A stretch of DNA of 64,000 nt from Verrucomicrobiaceae bacterium (GCA_027490195.1 JAIXYN010000024.1:1-64000); one strand, 5' to 3'; counted from the first letter of the stretch, positions 9,314 through 18,350 are shown. The notes: generated from the sequence alone by a model not told the origin. Numbers and translations are program-made.

Positions 9314-11521
9314 CTACAGCTTCGATCCCGTCATCTTCGTCCAAGGACTCCACGCCCCCATCGCATGCTGCAGGATCTTTCGCTTCCAGATCTTGTTCCC
9401 GCACAACGCATACAGCGTGTCCTTGTCCTTCCCGCCAATTGCCACCGCCGTCACACGGCTGCGGTCCGGCACCGGCAGAATGATCTGCGTAGGGCCGTCA
9501 TCCGCGCTGATCTGCACCCCGCTCTTTGTGGCGATGAACTGCCGTCCTTCCAGCGAGTAGCACACACACTCAGGCCCCGCGTCATCTTCCCAATCCGCCA
9601 CATACAGATGGAAAAAGCGCTCCTTATTTTTCAGCGTGCCATCTTCATCAATCTGATAGCTGTATGCCCACTTCGAGTGCCCTTCCGCCACAGTCAGCAG
9701 CCATTGATCCGGCCGATACGCCATCCCCGTCGCAAACTTGATCCCTTTACCCACCTGCGTCTTCTTGCCCTCCTTGATCAGCCACACCGTGCCCTCCTCC
9801 TTCGGCTTTTCGCCATTGGTGGTCACATACAGAGCGCCATTCGGCATCGCCAGAATCGAGTGCCCCAGAATGCCCTCCATCACCACGCTACCCGCACCAC
9901 TGGTATCAAAGCTCATCAGCTTCCCCGACTTTTCGGAGATCGTGTAAATCTTCCCGTCTGCACCCATCGTCACACAATGCGCATTCGTATCACCCGCAAA
10001 CTCGCTCACCTTCCCATCCAGCCCGATGCGGTGAATCTTGTTGTTCGACGTGTCTGCAAAGAACACCTCACCGCTCGAACTGCACGTCGCCCCGCGCGTG
10101 CTTTTAAAGCCCTCCGCCAGCAGCTCCCATGCTTCTCCGGGAACAATGACTTCCTGCGCACGCGGCGCGCTCGGCCCCGCCTTCACACGCTCCGGCCAGC
10201 CCTTCCACAGGAAAGCCATCGCCTCCAGATAGTTCTCCGCATACCCCGCCACATGCCGTCCCTCGATGCTGCGAAACTGGTAGTCATAGCCCGAGAACTT
10301 CAGCGCCTTGTCCATCTCCAGATCAATCAGATACCAGTCACCCGCGCAGTTCTCCATGTCATGCGTCGCCGTGGTCAGGTAGGCGCGGATCGGCTTCGCC
10401 TCAAACTTGCGCACCATCGTCGGAAACTCATGCCCCCCACGAAACGCCACCCAGCTTCCGCTCGCCGCATACACCCGGCTGAAGGCCTCAGGCCGGTGCC
10501 ATGCCGCCGTGAAAGCCGCAATGCCACCACTGCTCCCGCCCGAAATGCACCGGTCATTGCCATCCGTGGACAGCTTCAAATCAAAATCCTTCGCTACAAA
10601 CGGCAGCAGCTCATCATTGAGGAATCGCACATTCTCATCGCCCACACCATCATACTCCAGATCACGATTCCGCCGGTCCATCGTGCCCTTCATCGGCGCA
10701 GGCAGCGTGCCCGGCTTCACAAACACACCAATGGTCACCGGCATCTCCTTCGTGGCGATCAGCGTCTCCAGGAAAGTCTTCTCCCGCGCATTGTAGCCAT
10801 CCGTCTTCACATACACACACACCGGCTTGCTGCCATCATACTGCGCCGGAATAAAAACCGTCACATCCCTCACCGTCCCTGGGAAAACCTTGCTCTGGTT
10901 AAACTGCGTCTGCTTGATCGTCCCCGGCAAAATGTCTTCCGGCTTGATCACCGGCGCCACATACGTTGGCGCAGCAGCAGCGGCTTCAGCACTGGCAATC
11001 GCACTCCCCGCCAGCGGCTTGATAAGCCATTGCAGATGCGGGTCATTCGGATTGTGCTGCCACAGATCAATCTTCGCGCCCGGCTCCTTCTTGCCGCCCA
11101 GATCATCCATCCCCTGCGTCGGCGCATGCCGCGGAGTGATCGAGTATGAACCCGCATCGTTCTTCTCAATCTGCCACTGCTGCCACGGTTTGCCGCTGTC
11201 CGTTTCCAGCACAATGCTCGTTCCATTCTTCTCCCCACCTTCGGCCGCAGCCAGCGTCAATGTCGTGCTGTAAGACGGCTTGATCGCATAAAACCCATCG
11301 CCCTTCGGCACGATGAACCACTTCTGATTCGGCTTCCCCGCCGGATTACCAATCGACACCCGCGTCCCTTCCGTCGTTCCCGCGTCCACAGCCTCCAGCA
11401 CCATCGCCGGAGCACTCACAGGCGCGATGACATACGCTCCCCAGTCCTCGGCAGAAAGCTGTGTGGTTAAACCAATGGCAGCTGCCACGAACGAGCAGCG
11501 GAGGATTGCGAGAGATGTCAT
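9314..11521 (-). CDS. Secreted ricin-lectin / esterase / SMP-30-like propeller fusion
   Basis: The start at 11521 is preferred over the open frame to 11647 because it exposes a signal peptide (MTSLAILRCSFVAAAIGLTT). The 735-residue product has three parts. First is a ricin-B-type beta-trefoil (about 25-170) with QKW, QQW and LQW repeats for carbohydrate binding. Next is an Esterase_D/enterochelin-esterase-like alpha/beta hydrolase (about 200-440) with the nucleophile motif CISGGSSGGIAAF. Last is an SMP-30/gluconolactonase-like six-bladed propeller (about 455-735: GATCSSSGEVFFADTSNNKI, MAYRPDQWLLTVAEG). The order suggests a glycan-tethered esterase acting outside the cell, perhaps on acylated polysaccharide; the substrate is inferred only by analogy. 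Confidence 0.88.
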   Translation of the reverse strand: MTSLAILRCSFVAAAIGLTTQLSAEDWGAYVIAPVSAPAMVLEAVDAGTTEGTRVSIGNPAGKPNQKWFIVPKGDGFYAIKPSYSTTLTLAAAEGGEKNGTSIVLETDSGKPWQQWQIEKNDAGSYSITPRHAPTQGMDDLGGKKEPGAKIDLWQHNPNDPHLQWLIKPLAGSAIASAEAAAAAPTYVAPVIKPEDILPGTIKQTQFNQSKVFPGTVRDVTVFIPAQYDGSKPVCVYVKTDGYNAREKTFLETLIATKEMPVTIGVFVKPGTLPAPMKGTMDRRNRDLEYDGVGDENVRFLNDELLPFVAKDFDLKLSTDGNDRCISGGSSGGIAAFTAAWHRPEAFSRVYAASGSWVAFRGGHEFPTMVRKFEAKPIRAYLTTATHDMENCAGDWYLIDLEMDKALKFSGYDYQFRSIEGRHVAGYAENYLEAMAFLWKGWPERVKAGPSAPRAQEVIVPGEAWELLAEGFKSTRGATCSSSGEVFFADTSNNKIHRIGLDGKVSEFAGDTNAHCVTMGADGKIYTISEKSGKLMSFDTSGAGSVVMEGILGHSILAMPNGALYVTTNGEKPKEEGTVWLIKEGKKTQVGKGIKFATGMAYRPDQWLLTVAEGHSKWAYSYQIDEDGTLKNKERFFHLYVADWEDDAGPECVCYSLEGRQFIATKSGVQISADDGPTQIILPVPDRSRVTAVAIGGKDKDTLYALCGNKIWKRKILQHAMGAWSPWTKMTGSKL

Positions 11522-11567
11522 GTGGAGGGGAGAATGGCGAAAAAAGAGGGAATGAAACGCGATTCGG

Positions 11568-11825
11568 TCAGCCTTTTTTCGTGTGCTGCGCCAGACCTGT
11601 CGCCACGCCCTGCGGATCTTTGATGATCGCAATACGTCCACCATCATTCGGAATCGCCATCCGTGGCATGATGACGCTGTAAAAGATCACATTCTCGTCC
11701 GTCGCAGGCTTCAGCTTCGGTGCCTTGGCCTTGGCTTCCTTATCAGTGGCGATCTCCAGCTTTGCATCCGCCGCAAAGACGGCAGACAAGGCGAACAGGG
11801 CAGGGCGGAACAGCAGCGATTTCAT
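11568..11825 (-). CDS. Hypothetical small secreted protein
   Basis: An 85-residue product from the start at 11825, which begins a clean signal peptide (MKSLLFRPALFALSAVFAAD). The frame is open to 11903, but that part lies over the end of the upstream gene. The mature chain is lysine/alanine-rich, then has ENVIFYSVIMPRMAIPNDGG. No family was recognised. It sits 46 bp before the ricin-esterase gene and 11 bp after the upstream gene, so it is probably part of the same leftward transcript. Confidence 0.6.
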   Translation of the reverse strand: MKSLLFRPALFALSAVFAADAKLEIATDKEAKAKAPKLKPATDENVIFYSVIMPRMAIPNDGGRIAIIKDPQGVATGLAQHTKKG

Positions 11826-11836
11826 GAAGAAAGAAC

Positions 11837-13117
11837 TCAAGGGATTAGCAGATGATTCCGGCGCGCCTTCCAGTGCGCCGCCAGATGGTAGATAATGCCA
11901 CAACTGGAATTATGAGTGTAATCAAAGCCCCGGATCAAATCCGCCAGGGCCTTCTGCTGCTCAGCAGAAATCGAGTCTGCATCAATCATTAGTACAACCA
12001 GCGCCGACTCCCCCGCCTCACGCGTGAGATGCCACACTTCCCGATACGCACCCCATTGCGGATTCATATACCCCTTCTGATTCTTCCACACCGCCACCTT
12101 CCGCCAGTCCGGCCCCATCATCCGCATCTCTTCCGCGCTCTTCTTTGCAAGCTGTGAGAGCACCCACGAAAAACGCTTCACCGCCAGATCACGCACATGC
12201 GCCATGCGCTCATGGATCGTTTTCTTCACCTCAGCATCCGGCTCCAGCTCATGCAGCACCTCCAGCGAGCATTGCATTTGCAGCAGCGCGTAAGCAGGCT
12301 TGTGCTCATCCGGACTCGCCGACTGCGCGATGGCCTCCGCCGCATATCGCCGCCATTGCGTACGGTAGCGTTCATCGCGCGTCACATCCCATGCCGCCGC
12401 GTAAATCATCGGCAACCGTGCTGCCTCATGCGCCTGCACCTTCCACATCCGGCAGATGCCCAGCGGGCATCGTTCCCCATCCGCACGACAGAAATCAAAA
12501 TCATTCTCCGGTGTCACAAACGCAATCATCCGCTCCGCCACATCCGCCAGTACAAGGCGAATGACATTCTTCGTTTCCTCATCCGCCAATGGACTCCGAT
12601 AATACTGCCACAACCCATGCACAAAGTGGGTCACCTGATCGCGCGAGGAGTTTGTGTAAACACTCCTCCCATCCTCTGGGCACACATTCCGCGCCACAAA
12701 TCCACGCACCCCATGCACCGTCACGCAGCGCTTCAGTCCCGCGAAAACACTCGCCGCTTTCTCGCGCAAAGCCTCTTCGCCAGTCACCGCAAACCGGTCA
12801 CAAAGCACACTCAGCATCGCACCGCCCAGAATCGCGCCGTCCTCCATGCCCGTGCTATAGCCACACGGATTCGGATACTGCCGTTTCACCTCCTCCGCAG
12901 TCGGCAAATGCCCCTGCTCCTTGCCCTGCTCATAGCTGCTAAGGTAATCCCCAAAGGTCTGCACCTGAGGCAGGTAAAAACGCCCCCACGTCACCTCCCA
13001 CGCCTCACCGATCTTGCTCGCCAGCACTGAGTCCGCCTGCGTTTGCGCGAACGATCGGGCCGAAGCAATCGCGGCGAGTGCGAAAAGCAGAACTGATCGC
13101 TGCAACACGCGCACCAT
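11837..13117 (-). CDS. Secreted protein of unknown function, possibly alpha/alpha-toroid
   Basis: The start is placed at 13117 (MVRVLQRSVLLFALAAIASA, a signal peptide). The in-frame ATG at 13129 falls inside a dispersed repeat and is less likely. The product is about 426 residues, rich in helices with repeated tryptophan/tyrosine pairs (HGLWQYYRSPLADE, ARLPMIYAAAWDVTRDERYR, WGAYREVWHLTREAGES). That pattern resembles six-hairpin alpha/alpha-barrel glycosidase-like proteins such as those found in polysaccharide-use gene sets, but no catalytic motif was identified. Its neighbours are two sialidase-like or esterase proteins, which fits a role in exoglycan breakdown. Function is not assigned. Confidence 0.72.
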   Translation of the reverse strand: MVRVLQRSVLLFALAAIASARSFAQTQADSVLASKIGEAWEVTWGRFYLPQVQTFGDYLSSYEQGKEQGHLPTAEEVKRQYPNPCGYSTGMEDGAILGGAMLSVLCDRFAVTGEEALREKAASVFAGLKRCVTVHGVRGFVARNVCPEDGRSVYTNSSRDQVTHFVHGLWQYYRSPLADEETKNVIRLVLADVAERMIAFVTPENDFDFCRADGERCPLGICRMWKVQAHEAARLPMIYAAAWDVTRDERYRTQWRRYAAEAIAQSASPDEHKPAYALLQMQCSLEVLHELEPDAEVKKTIHERMAHVRDLAVKRFSWVLSQLAKKSAEEMRMMGPDWRKVAVWKNQKGYMNPQWGAYREVWHLTREAGESALVVLMIDADSISAEQQKALADLIRGFDYTHNSSCGIIYHLAAHWKARRNHLLIP

Positions 13118-13123
13118 GGATTC

Positions 13124-13160
13124 CCTCATTCGTCATTCCTCATTCTGATTTCGTCATTTG
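13124..13160. repeat. Dispersed intergenic repeat, copy 1
   Basis: A pyrimidine-rich stretch built on CATTCGTCATTCCTCATTC and a TTTCGTCATT tail. A near match in the same orientation occurs at 23951-23987. It lies between two signal-peptide protein genes on the minus strand. Confidence 0.55.
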
Positions 13161-14486
13161 TTAGGGCCACTGTCCGCCCACCATCGGCTTGAGCACCAGT
13201 TTCGCCGGATCAATCACCACATGCTTAGCCTTCTGGCGCTTCCAGGTGTAGGTGATGTGCACCAGACCATCGCTCGTCTGAATGATCGCCGGATAGCTGA
13301 ACTCCCTCTTCGGCTCGTCTTCCAGCACCAGAGCTGCCTCCCACACCTTGCCATCCTTGCTGACCGCGAGATTCAGCGGGCTGCGGCCTTTCGCAGTATG
13401 ATTGTAAATGAGCAGGTGGCGGCCGTCGTTGAGCGTGACAGCGTCGGTGCCCGAGTTCGGATTCGGCAGCTCCGTCAGCGATATCTCTCCCCAAGTCCGC
13501 CCCGCATCAGGGGAGGTGATTTGAAACACCTTCCCCTGGCGCGTACGCCCCACGGCCTGAAGCTTGTCACCACCAAGATCAAGGATGCTCGGCTGAATCG
13601 CGCTCACCTTCAAACCATCATGCAGCAGCTTCGTGCGCTCCCAGGTTTTGCCCAGATCGTTCGTGCGCTCAAAGTAAATCGCCCACGCGCTCGGCTTCTT
13701 GTCCGTCTCATTGCTCGTCGGGCAGAGGATGTCACCATTAGGAAGTTGTACCGGCTTGTTCTTGATCGGCCCAAAGATCCCCTGCGGCAGCTTCTGCGCC
13801 GCCGACCACGTCTTGCCACCATCAGTCGAACTCTTGAGCTCCCCCCACCACGTGCTTGGCGAAGGCCCCACTTTGTAAAACAGCATCAGCGGTGCCCCAC
13901 GCGGCTGAAACAGCACCGGGTTCCATGTCGGATGCCGCGTCCCGTCCGCCTGCACGCCATTGGCCGTCTCCACACTCTCCGTCCATTTCCCATCCACCAG
14001 TCTTGACACCCAGATGCACACATCCGGGTTTCTCTCCGCAGTTCCTCCAAACCACGCCGAAACCATCCCCGTCGGCGTCTCCACAATCGTCGTCGCATGG
14101 ATCGACGGATAAGGCCCCGTATCATAAATGTATTCGGATTTTAAAATCCCAGGCTGCGCTTCTTTGGCCTTCAGCCACTCCCAGGCAGTCAGCTCACGGC
14201 TTTTATCAATCTTGTGCCAAACCACCACCGCCGCCTGTCGCGCAGCCGTTGCATCCATGACATTGAGCACCAGCTTGTAGTTCATCCCCGCCACCACCTG
14301 GCTCTGCCCGCTTTCTATGCTTTCCAGCTTTAGCTTCGGGTCACGCGCTTTCACCGCAAACTCCGCCGCCGCCAGCGCTTCCTTGTCCGTTGGTGAAACA
14401 GCGCTGAATCCTCCCGCAATCTGCGCGGAAAGATGGCATGTAAACATCAGGGCAGATGCGAGGCAGAGCAGTGAAGTAGATTTCAT
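13161..14486 (-). CDS. Secreted cystatin-like / sialidase-like (GH33-type) fusion
   Basis: A 441-residue protein with a signal peptide (MKSTSLLCLASALMFTCHLSA). Residues about 24-105 resemble a cystatin fold: a gly-rich start IAGGFSAVSPTD, the helix AAEFAVKARDPKLKLESI, then SQVVAGMNYKLVLNV, which contains the QVVAG loop that cystatins insert into cysteine proteases. Residues about 115-441 form a sialidase-like propeller with Asp boxes STDGGKTW, TNDLGKTW and SPDAGRTW. The neighbour downstream of the divergent AraC gene is a DapA/NanA-family aldolase, which suggests release and cleavage of a sugar acid. Whether the propeller has real sialidase activity is not proven. Confidence 0.85.
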   Translation of the reverse strand: MKSTSLLCLASALMFTCHLSAQIAGGFSAVSPTDKEALAAAEFAVKARDPKLKLESIESGQSQVVAGMNYKLVLNVMDATAARQAAVVVWHKIDKSRELTAWEWLKAKEAQPGILKSEYIYDTGPYPSIHATTIVETPTGMVSAWFGGTAERNPDVCIWVSRLVDGKWTESVETANGVQADGTRHPTWNPVLFQPRGAPLMLFYKVGPSPSTWWGELKSSTDGGKTWSAAQKLPQGIFGPIKNKPVQLPNGDILCPTSNETDKKPSAWAIYFERTNDLGKTWERTKLLHDGLKVSAIQPSILDLGGDKLQAVGRTRQGKVFQITSPDAGRTWGEISLTELPNPNSGTDAVTLNDGRHLLIYNHTAKGRSPLNLAVSKDGKVWEAALVLEDEPKREFSYPAIIQTSDGLVHITYTWKRQKAKHVVIDPAKLVLKPMVGGQWP

Positions 14487-14563
14487 AATTGGATAAGTAG
14501 AGTTGAAAACGATCCTAAAACGGTCTGGTTTCCGTGTATTCTGTGTGTTCCGTAGGCAACCAT

Positions 14564-15475
14564 TCAGGCCTTGATCAACCCAAGCCCCGCCAGTCTTTCA
14601 CGAATGAGCGCACGCTCCGGCTCCCGGAAACGATGAAACGGCTCCGCCATGTGGTCTTCACAAATACCCAGCAGCGAGAGCCCACACTTGATCCCCTTGA
14701 TGATGGCCGATTTGTGCCGACCCACGGTGTAGATACTACCGGCAAGCTGCATCACCCTCGCATGCAGCTCACGCGTGCGCTGCAAATCCTGCGCCGCAGC
14801 GGCCTGATACATCTCCACGTAAAGCTTCGGGTGCAAATTAGCACCGCCATTGATGCCGCCATGTCCTCCCAGCAGCACAGCCTCAGCCGTGAGTTCCTCA
14901 GGCCCCACAAGCACGCTCCAGTCAGCACGTTGCTTCGCCACTTCCATCAAACGGTGAAAATAAATCATGTCACACGAGCTGTCCTTCACACCGCAGATAC
15001 CCGGCATGTCCAGCGCACGCCGCACCAGATCAATCTCAAAGCTCACTTTCGTCAGCCCCGGCATGTTGTACAGAAACATCGGTAGCGGCATTTCCGCGAC
15101 GAGATCCTGAATGTATTCCTGCAACTCCGGCGGCGCAGCAGGGAAGTAATACGGCGGCGCAGTCACCACATGCGTGGCACCCGCCTCGGCGCTATGCCTA
15201 GCCAGATTCACACTCTCAGTGAACGACGTATCCGTAATCCCCACCAGCACCGGCACACGCCCCGCCGTTTGCTTGCAGGTGCGCTCTATCAATTCACGCC
15301 GCAGTCGATAGCTCAGGCTTGGCCCTTCTCCCGTGGTTCCCAGAATAAACAGTCCTGACACGCCACCACCGATCAGATGCTCGATCAAGCGCTCCAATCC
15401 CGCGTGGTCGAGCAAATCGCGATCACGCAAGGGTGTGACGAGTGGCGGAATGATGCCTGAGAGTGGTTGGGACAT
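14564..15475 (-). CDS. DapA/NanA-family pyruvate-dependent aldolase or dehydratase
   Basis: A TIM-barrel enzyme of about 303 residues from the start at 15475 (MSQPLSGIIPPLVTPL); the open frame to 15511 is not needed. Hallmarks of the dihydrodipicolinate synthase superfamily: GTTGEGPSLS near 47-55, Tyr136 in YNMPG and the Schiff-base Lys164 in GVKDSS. The superfamily includes DapA, N-acetylneuraminate lyase and sugar-acid aldolases. Next to a sialidase-like gene and a divergent AraC regulator, a catabolic sugar-acid lyase is more likely than lysine biosynthesis, but this is inference. It is cytoplasmic and first in a leftward run with the cystatin-sialidase gene 77 bp downstream. Confidence 0.88.
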   Translation of the reverse strand: MSQPLSGIIPPLVTPLRDRDLLDHAGLERLIEHLIGGGVSGLFILGTTGEGPSLSYRLRRELIERTCKQTAGRVPVLVGITDTSFTESVNLARHSAEAGATHVVTAPPYYFPAAPPELQEYIQDLVAEMPLPMFLYNMPGLTKVSFEIDLVRRALDMPGICGVKDSSCDMIYFHRLMEVAKQRADWSVLVGPEELTAEAVLLGGHGGINGGANLHPKLYVEMYQAAAAQDLQRTRELHARVMQLAGSIYTVGRHKSAIIKGIKCGLSLLGICEDHMAEPFHRFREPERALIRERLAGLGLIKA

Positions 15476-15608
15476 GTTCAACAAGGGACTTCGGAGGTCC
15501 CCAATATGCAACCCACCAGTGCGTCGATTGTTTGCCGGTCAAATGACGATTCTTGACCCTTCGCCGCAAGATTCACCCGGTTGGAAACTTTGAAGCTGTC
15601 CCACCACC
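15476..15608. promoter_or_regulatory. Divergent promoter region, aldolase gene / AraC gene
   Basis: A 133 bp non-coding gap separates the minus-strand aldolase gene from the plus-strand AraC-family gene and must hold both promoters. This is the usual layout for an AraC regulator controlling the neighbouring catabolic gene. No strong core promoter or operator could be fixed by eye. Confidence 0.55.
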
Positions 15609-16469
15609 ATGCCCGCCACCGACCAGGCTGACTATTTTTCGAAGCAAGTCGTACGCACCCGCCGCTTCTTCCTCCCAGAGTGGGAGAACCGTCAGCGCGA
15701 TTCGACGTCTCTGTGCCTCGTAGGCGGTGGCTGCGAATGGTGTGCACCAGATTTCGTCGTGGACCGGCAGAAGTTCCCCTTTCTGGCCTTCGAGTTCGTC
15801 TCCAAAGGCCACGGCAGTGTCACGCTCGCAAATCAGACACACGCCATCGAAGCCGGACACGCCTTCGTCTTCGACTCCACCACGCCGCAGGTCATCCGCA
15901 GCTCAGCCGAGGAGCCCATGGTAAAATATTTCTTCAATTTCGCCGGCTCGCGCGCCGCAAAGCTGATGAGCGACCTTGATCTCGTCCCTGGCAGCGTGCT
16001 GCGTGTCACGGATGCCTCGCGCATTGACTCATTATTGGAAGAAGTGATCGACCACGCTCTGCGCGGCGGCCGCTTCGGCCTGCGCGCTGCCTGTTCCGCA
16101 ATGGAGCACGCCATGGTGCTCTGCGCGGACTCTCGCCAGCCCGCCACCACCAAAATGGACCCCGCCTACGCCACCTACCTGCGCTGCCGCGGCCACCTCC
16201 TGCGCAATTACCCCGTCCTCAACAGCATCGAGCAGGCCGCCAAAGCCTGCTTCGTCTCCGCCGCTTACTTCACCCGCCTCTTCCAGCGCTACGACACCGA
16301 AACCCCGCTTGCCTGCCTCACCCGTCTCAAGCTCTCCCAAGCCGCCATCAAACTGCGTCAGCCCGATGCCCTGGTAAAAGGCGTCGCTGCCGAACTCGGT
16401 TACAAATCCGCCGCACATTTTTCGCGCGCCTTCAAAGCCTGGAGTGGAAGATCTCCTCGCGGTGGTTGA
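15609..16469 (+). CDS. AraC-family transcriptional regulator
   Basis: A 286-residue DNA-binding regulator. The N-terminal part (about 30-150) looks like an AraC-type cupin ligand-binding domain. The C-terminal 100 residues carry the double helix-turn-helix: AAKACFVSAAYFTRLFQRY, then GVAAELGYKSAAHFSRAFKA and the closing GRSPRG. It is transcribed away from the DapA-family/sialidase genes and probably activates them in response to a breakdown product (inference from context). The next gene, recN, starts 48 bp later but is functionally unrelated. Confidence 0.92.
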   Translation: MPATDQADYFSKQVVRTRRFFLPEWENRQRDSTSLCLVGGGCEWCAPDFVVDRQKFPFLAFEFVSKGHGSVTLANQTHAIEAGHAFVFDSTTPQVIRSSAEEPMVKYFFNFAGSRAAKLMSDLDLVPGSVLRVTDASRIDSLLEEVIDHALRGGRFGLRAACSAMEHAMVLCADSRQPATTKMDPAYATYLRCRGHLLRNYPVLNSIEQAAKACFVSAAYFTRLFQRYDTETPLACLTRLKLSQAAIKLRQPDALVKGVAAELGYKSAAHFSRAFKAWSGRSPRGG

Positions 16470-16517
16470 AATGAGAAAAGACCAATGCATGTTCATTTGC
16501 CCACTATTTAATCCCCC

Positions 16518-18179
16518 ATGCTTTCCTTCCTCAAAATCCGCCATCTTGCCCTCGTCGAAGACGTGACTTGGGAACTCGCGGCCGGTCTGATCGGCGTGAC
16601 AGGCGAAACCGGCGCTGGAAAATCGATCATCGTAGGCGCTTTGAAGCTCATCCTCGGCGAAAGAGCCGACCGCAGCCTCATCCGCAATGGCCAGGATGCC
16701 TGCACCGTGGAGGCAGGTTTTCACCTGAAGGACACCCGGGCCATCGATGCAGTCCTGGAAGAAGCCGGCCTCGACCCCTGCCAGGATGGCGAACTCCTCA
16801 TCAAACGCACAATCAGCACCAGCGGAGCCAACAAGCAGTTCGTCAACTGCTCCCCAGTGACCATCCAGGTACTGAAAAGCCTCGGCGAATTCCTCGTCGA
16901 TCTCCACGGACCCCACGACCATCAGTCGCTCAATTCAAAAGACCGCCAGCTCGAAATGCTCGACAAGTATGCCGGTGTTGAAGAGCCGCTCGGCAAATAC
17001 CACGACTCATGGAAGCTCTGGCGCGCCGCTGTCACCGAGCTGGACGAACTCGAAAATTCCGAACGCGCCAGCAGCCAGCAGATCGACATGCTCAAATTCC
17101 AGGCGACCGAAATCGCCGCCGCCAGCTTGAAACCCGGCGAAGAAGAAGAAATCGAATCCCGCCATCGGATCGCCGCAAACGGCGCCCGCCTCGCCGAACT
17201 CTGCGGCAGCATCACCGGCCGCCTCAGCGAGGGCGAAGGCAGCGTGATCGACGGCCTGCGCGAGATCAGTCGCAGCATCCACGAGCTGGAAAAGATCGAT
17301 CCCGCCACGGCGACAATGTTCGAAGGCTTCAAGTCAGCCCAAATCGAACTCACAGAGCTCGAAAGCAGCGTGCAGGACTACGCCGATGACCTGGAGATAG
17401 ACGCCGCCGAACTCGACAAGCTCGAAAGCCGCATCCACACCATTCAGACCCTGAAGCGCAAGTACGGCCGCACCATCGCCGAGGTCCTCGAGTTCCTCGC
17501 CGAAACCGAACGCAAACTCGCCAGAATGGAAAACCGTGGCGAAGAAATCGCCAAGCTGCAAAAGCTCGTCAAAGAGCGCGGGGCCGATGTAACGAAACTC
17601 GGCAAACAAATCTCCAAGAAGCGCGCAGAGGCCGCCCCAAAGCTCGCCAAAGAAGTCGCTTCACATCTCACCGATCTCGGCTTCAAGCGCAGCGTGTTCG
17701 AGGCCCAGCTTGCCCTGCTCCCATCACCAGAACGCAACGGCCTCGAAGAAGTCGATTTCCACTTCGCACCCAATCCCGGCGAGCCCTCCAAGCCTCTCCG
17801 CCTCACTGCCTCCAGTGGCGAAATGTCCCGCGTCCTCCTCGCCGTCAAAAGCGCCCTCGCAAAACAAGACGCCGTCCCCCTTCTCGTCTTCGACGAAATT
17901 GATGCCAACGTCGGCGGCAACATCGCCGAGGCCGTCGGCCGCAAGATGGCCGCACTTGGCACCACGCATCAAGTCATCGCCATCACCCACTTCCCGCAGG
18001 TGGCCTCACTGGCAAAGAGCCACTTCGTCGTCACCAAGGAAATCACCGGCAACACCACCCGCTCACAGATTCAGGCGGTGATCGACGATCAGCGTGTGGA
18101 TGAACTCGCACGCATGCTCGGCGGCAGTGCCGACAGCGCACGCGTGCATGCGTTAAGTCTCCTCAAAGGCGCGGCATGA
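16518..18179 (+). CDS. recN: DNA repair protein RecN
   Basis: A 553-residue SMC-like ATPase for double-strand-break repair. The N-terminal ABC head has Walker A GETGAGKS at residues 29-36. A long coiled-coil middle (about 165-390) contains KFQATEIAAASLKPGEEEE. The C-terminal head has the signature LTASSGEMSRVLLAVKSAL and Walker B LLVFDEIDANVGG, followed by HQVIAITHFPQVA. Length and motif order match RecN. The stop at 18177-18179 lies 3 bp before an inverted-repeat element. Confidence 0.97.
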   Translation: MLSFLKIRHLALVEDVTWELAAGLIGVTGETGAGKSIIVGALKLILGERADRSLIRNGQDACTVEAGFHLKDTRAIDAVLEEAGLDPCQDGELLIKRTISTSGANKQFVNCSPVTIQVLKSLGEFLVDLHGPHDHQSLNSKDRQLEMLDKYAGVEEPLGKYHDSWKLWRAAVTELDELENSERASSQQIDMLKFQATEIAAASLKPGEEEEIESRHRIAANGARLAELCGSITGRLSEGEGSVIDGLREISRSIHELEKIDPATATMFEGFKSAQIELTELESSVQDYADDLEIDAAELDKLESRIHTIQTLKRKYGRTIAEVLEFLAETERKLARMENRGEEIAKLQKLVKERGADVTKLGKQISKKRAEAAPKLAKEVASHLTDLGFKRSVFEAQLALLPSPERNGLEEVDFHFAPNPGEPSKPLRLTASSGEMSRVLLAVKSALAKQDAVPLLVFDEIDANVGGNIAEAVGRKMAALGTTHQVIAITHFPQVASLAKSHFVVTKEITGNTTRSQIQAVIDDQRVDELARMLGGSADSARVHALSLLKGAA

Positions 18180-18182
18180 AGT

Positions 18183-18350
18183 TAGACCAGTTCTCGAAAA
18201 GAGGGTCCAATTGAACCGGCGAGCGCAGCGGCCCCATTGGCAAGGAGGGAGAGCCGCCTGCTATGGAACAATAACAGGCAAACGACCAACGCAGCCAATG
18301 GGGCCGCTCTGCCGTCCGGGCAATGGGGCAAGATTTTTGAGACTGGTCTA
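18183..18350. mobile_element. MITE-like inverted-repeat element flanked by TA
   Basis: Ends are imperfect inverted repeats: GACCAGTTCTCGAAAA (from 18185) against TTTTTGAGACTGGTC (to 18348), each flanked by TA. A second pair, AGCGGCCCCATTGGC near 18227 and GCCAATGGGGCCGCT near 18293, and an apical GCCTG/CAGGC pair let the whole 160 bp fold as one hairpin. No transposase frame is present. TA target duplication is the habit of IS630/mariner elements. Removing the element plus one TA would leave the two convergent genes intact (recN TGA; zinc-ribbon gene ending TAA), which supports a clean insertion. Confidence 0.65.

Noticed and set aside
9365-11149. 594-codon plus-strand frame opposite the ricin-esterase gene
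   Set aside because: Very Arg/Leu/His-rich, typical of an antisense shadow.
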